A DNA stretch of 47,281 bases from a bacterium (GTDB lineage: Bacteria; Patescibacteriota; Patescibacteriia; UBA9934; GWF2-40-263): NCBI GenBank assembly GCA_020057555.1, contig JAGVFR010000011.1, positions 1 through 47,281 of the forward strand, read 5' to 3'. Below, piece after piece: positions 45,569-47,281 of this stretch (position 1 is the first letter of the stretch; each line of letters opens with the position of its first letter). Both the position numbers and the translations under genes were made by a program. The notes below the pieces were generated by a model. The model saw nothing but the letters and a program-made list of their open reading frames with translations. It had not been told where the DNA came from and ran no database searches.

Positions 45569-47281
45569 CTACTTGCACCCAACTGCTTCTCGACCTTCAG
45601 GAGAAAGTTCAGAGCAGTTGAGTTTGCCGAAATGTTGATGTCCGCCAGAAGAGATGGACACGATGTTTTGTAATGAAGGAGCCTGCGCTGGACCTGCTGT
45701 TTTTGTCACAGCAGGCCTTGGCGCGAACGGATCATACTCGTGCCGTCCGCCTTTGATCCATGGCATCGCCGCGATAGCAAGCGCGATCGCGATCACTGCC
45801 AGCCGCGCAAACCAACTCGTCTTCTTGTCTATGTACAGAGTGTTTCCAGAACGATACTTGGTTCGTTCAATCGGCCGCACGATCAGGAAGTGTCCAAGAA
45901 CAAGAGTGGTTGCTAGCAAGAGTGCGCTTGAGAGAATCTGGTTGCCAGATACATACTCGAACGCCTTCTTGAACGCACCGAGAACCACGAGCCACGGGAC
46001 ACTTCTGATAAGCCAGTCCACAGCGATGATGATGAGTCCACCGATCCATCCATACTTTGCGCCACGGATAGTCAGCACTCGCGCCATCGCAGAAACGTCT
46101 GCCGCCTTGAAAGCCATACCAGACCCGATCGCCAAAAGAGGAATTCCAACGATCAGGAAACGAGAGTACATGCTTCCCCATGTCAGAATTGACAGTGGGA
46201 TCAAGAACCCGAACGGAGCAATGAGAAGTGTGAACTTGAAGCCGAAGCTTGTGAGCCACAGCTCTGACGCACCGAAGATCCTCACAATAGGATTCAGAAG
46301 ACCTTGAATAGGCCTGAACAGGAACAACAGAACCGTGATTACCCATGCTCCGATGAACACCATCCCAGCGGCCGGCCAACGCGGATCAGCATAACCAAGC
46401 ATGGGCTGGGTCAAGTCTGCCGTGATTCCGTAGATCATTGCGAACACGCACGATACGAACAAGGCCACGACCCCGATCGTTGCACAGATCAAGCCGTAAA
46501 GCGCGACCTTGAGCTTGGTCGAAGTTCCGGCGCTGATCGAACCGCGATTACGCCAGATCCTCGCGCAAGAACGTTGGAGTTTGCTCTGCCATGTCAGCTC
46601 TGCTCCGAGCCAGTCGTCAATGAAAGCGACGATCGAGTCAAAGTCAACATCCGACAGCAGATAACTCGGCTTCGGGATGTTTCCTTCGAACCTCTCGGCC
46701 AAATGCTCGATAAGAGCGATGTCGCCCTTGTTCGGCAGGTCTTTGAAGAAGTCTTCTGCGAGCGACTGCTCGAGCGGACCTTTCTTGGACCTCGTGACAG
46801 ACAGTGCGAGTAGAAGATCTCTTGCCCGAGCTGTGAGCTTCGCGCCCCAGCTGTCAGGCTTTTTGAGCATCTTCTGAATCGCTTCGAAGTCGCCCTTGTT
46901 CACAGAGCTCGAGGAAATCCGAGCAAGTGCAACTTGAAGCGAAACAAGTCGACACGGAAACGGCGTTGCAGGAACGATTTCAGTCTTCTGCGGTTGTCCT
47001 TTGCCGCCACCAGCCGTCTTCTTTTCCGGCTTGTGAGTTTGATCCCACAAGCGCTGTGCCATAGCGTAGTCCCGATCGAGAACGACAGGTGTCCCATCAG
47101 AATTTCTCAGAACTTTTCCGTCGCTTTCGCGAGCCGGAACGAAAAGCCGGTCTGGTAACATGTCTGCCTCGACAACGGAGTCGAGCTCTTTGTCACGAAG
47201 TGCATCGGCAACCGTTGAGTCACTGCGAACCTTGTCAACATGCTCATCGATCTGGCTTGCGACTTCTCCGAATGCCTCTGC
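45569..47281 (-). CDS. Large multi-TM hypothetical protein, N-terminus beyond window
   Basis: Frame stays open from the track's M (47161) to the window end (AEAFGEVASQIDEHVDKVRSDSTVADALRDKELDSVVEAD-MLPDRL). Confidence 0.83.
   Translation of the reverse strand, partial: AEAFGEVASQIDEHVDKVRSDSTVADALRDKELDSVVEADMLPDRLFVPARESDGKVLRNSDGTPVVLDRDYAMAQRLWDQTHKPEKKTAGGGKGQPQKTEIVPATPFPCRLVSLQVALARISSSSVNKGDFEAIQKMLKKPDSWGAKLTARARDLLLALSVTRSKKGPLEQSLAEDFFKDLPNKGDIALIEHLAERFEGNIPKPSYLLSDVDFDSIVAFIDDWLGAELTWQSKLQRSCARIWRNRGSISAGTSTKLKVALYGLICATIGVVALFVSCVFAMIYGITADLTQPMLGYADPRWPAAGMVFIGAWVITVLLFLFRPIQGLLNPIVRIFGASELWLTSFGFKFTLLIAPFGFLIPLSILTWGSMYSRFLIVGIPLLAIGSGMAFKAADVSAMARVLTIRGAKYGWIGGLIIIAVDWLIRSVPWLVVLGAFKKAFEYVSGNQILSSALLLATTLVLGHFLIVRPIERTKYRSGNTLYIDKKTSWFARLAVIAIALAIAAMPWIKGGRHEYDPFAPRPAVTKTAGPAQAPSLQNIVSISSGGHQHFGKLNCSELSPEGREAVGCK

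Noticed and set aside
45413-45673. Plus-strand ORF of 86 aa upstream of the island terminator
   Set aside because: Runs through an intergenic region and a terminator hairpin into the antisense of a long gene; no family resemblance.

Overview
The window looks like a chromosomal segment from a small-genome, AT-leaning bacterium of the Candidate Phyla Radiation / Parcubacteria type (taxonomy inferred from gene content, not searched). Contents: a sugar-phosphate operon (transketolase C-half, two PfkB kinases, class II FBP aldolase, D-2-hydroxyacid dehydrogenase); an L,D-transpeptidase; a 38-aa Lys/Ala/Pro basic peptide missed by the ORF track; an EndoQ-like PHP protein; a 23S-5S rRNA unit with no 16S, whose 23S carries three group I introns (two with LAGLIDADG ORFs); PolX and AlkD-like repair genes; RuvB; envelope and polysaccharide genes (DacA-like, SpoIID-like, flippase, O-antigen ligase, CFA synthase, GalU, GH-like); a tandem array of five VirB2/TrbC-like two-TM pilins; and a set of compositionally distinct minus-strand genes with strong Shine-Dalgarno sites. 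Five tRNAs are recognisable. Most notable: (i) the 23S L2500 intron appears to end in A rather than the near-universal omega-G, supported by P1 and P10 pairings; (ii) several short palindromic or low-complexity repeat families occur both between genes and in frame inside coding genes; (iii) a recurrent promoter architecture with the -10 box ending 9 nt before the ATG suggests leaderless mRNAs, contrasting with SD-led island genes. No CRISPR array or transposase was seen.
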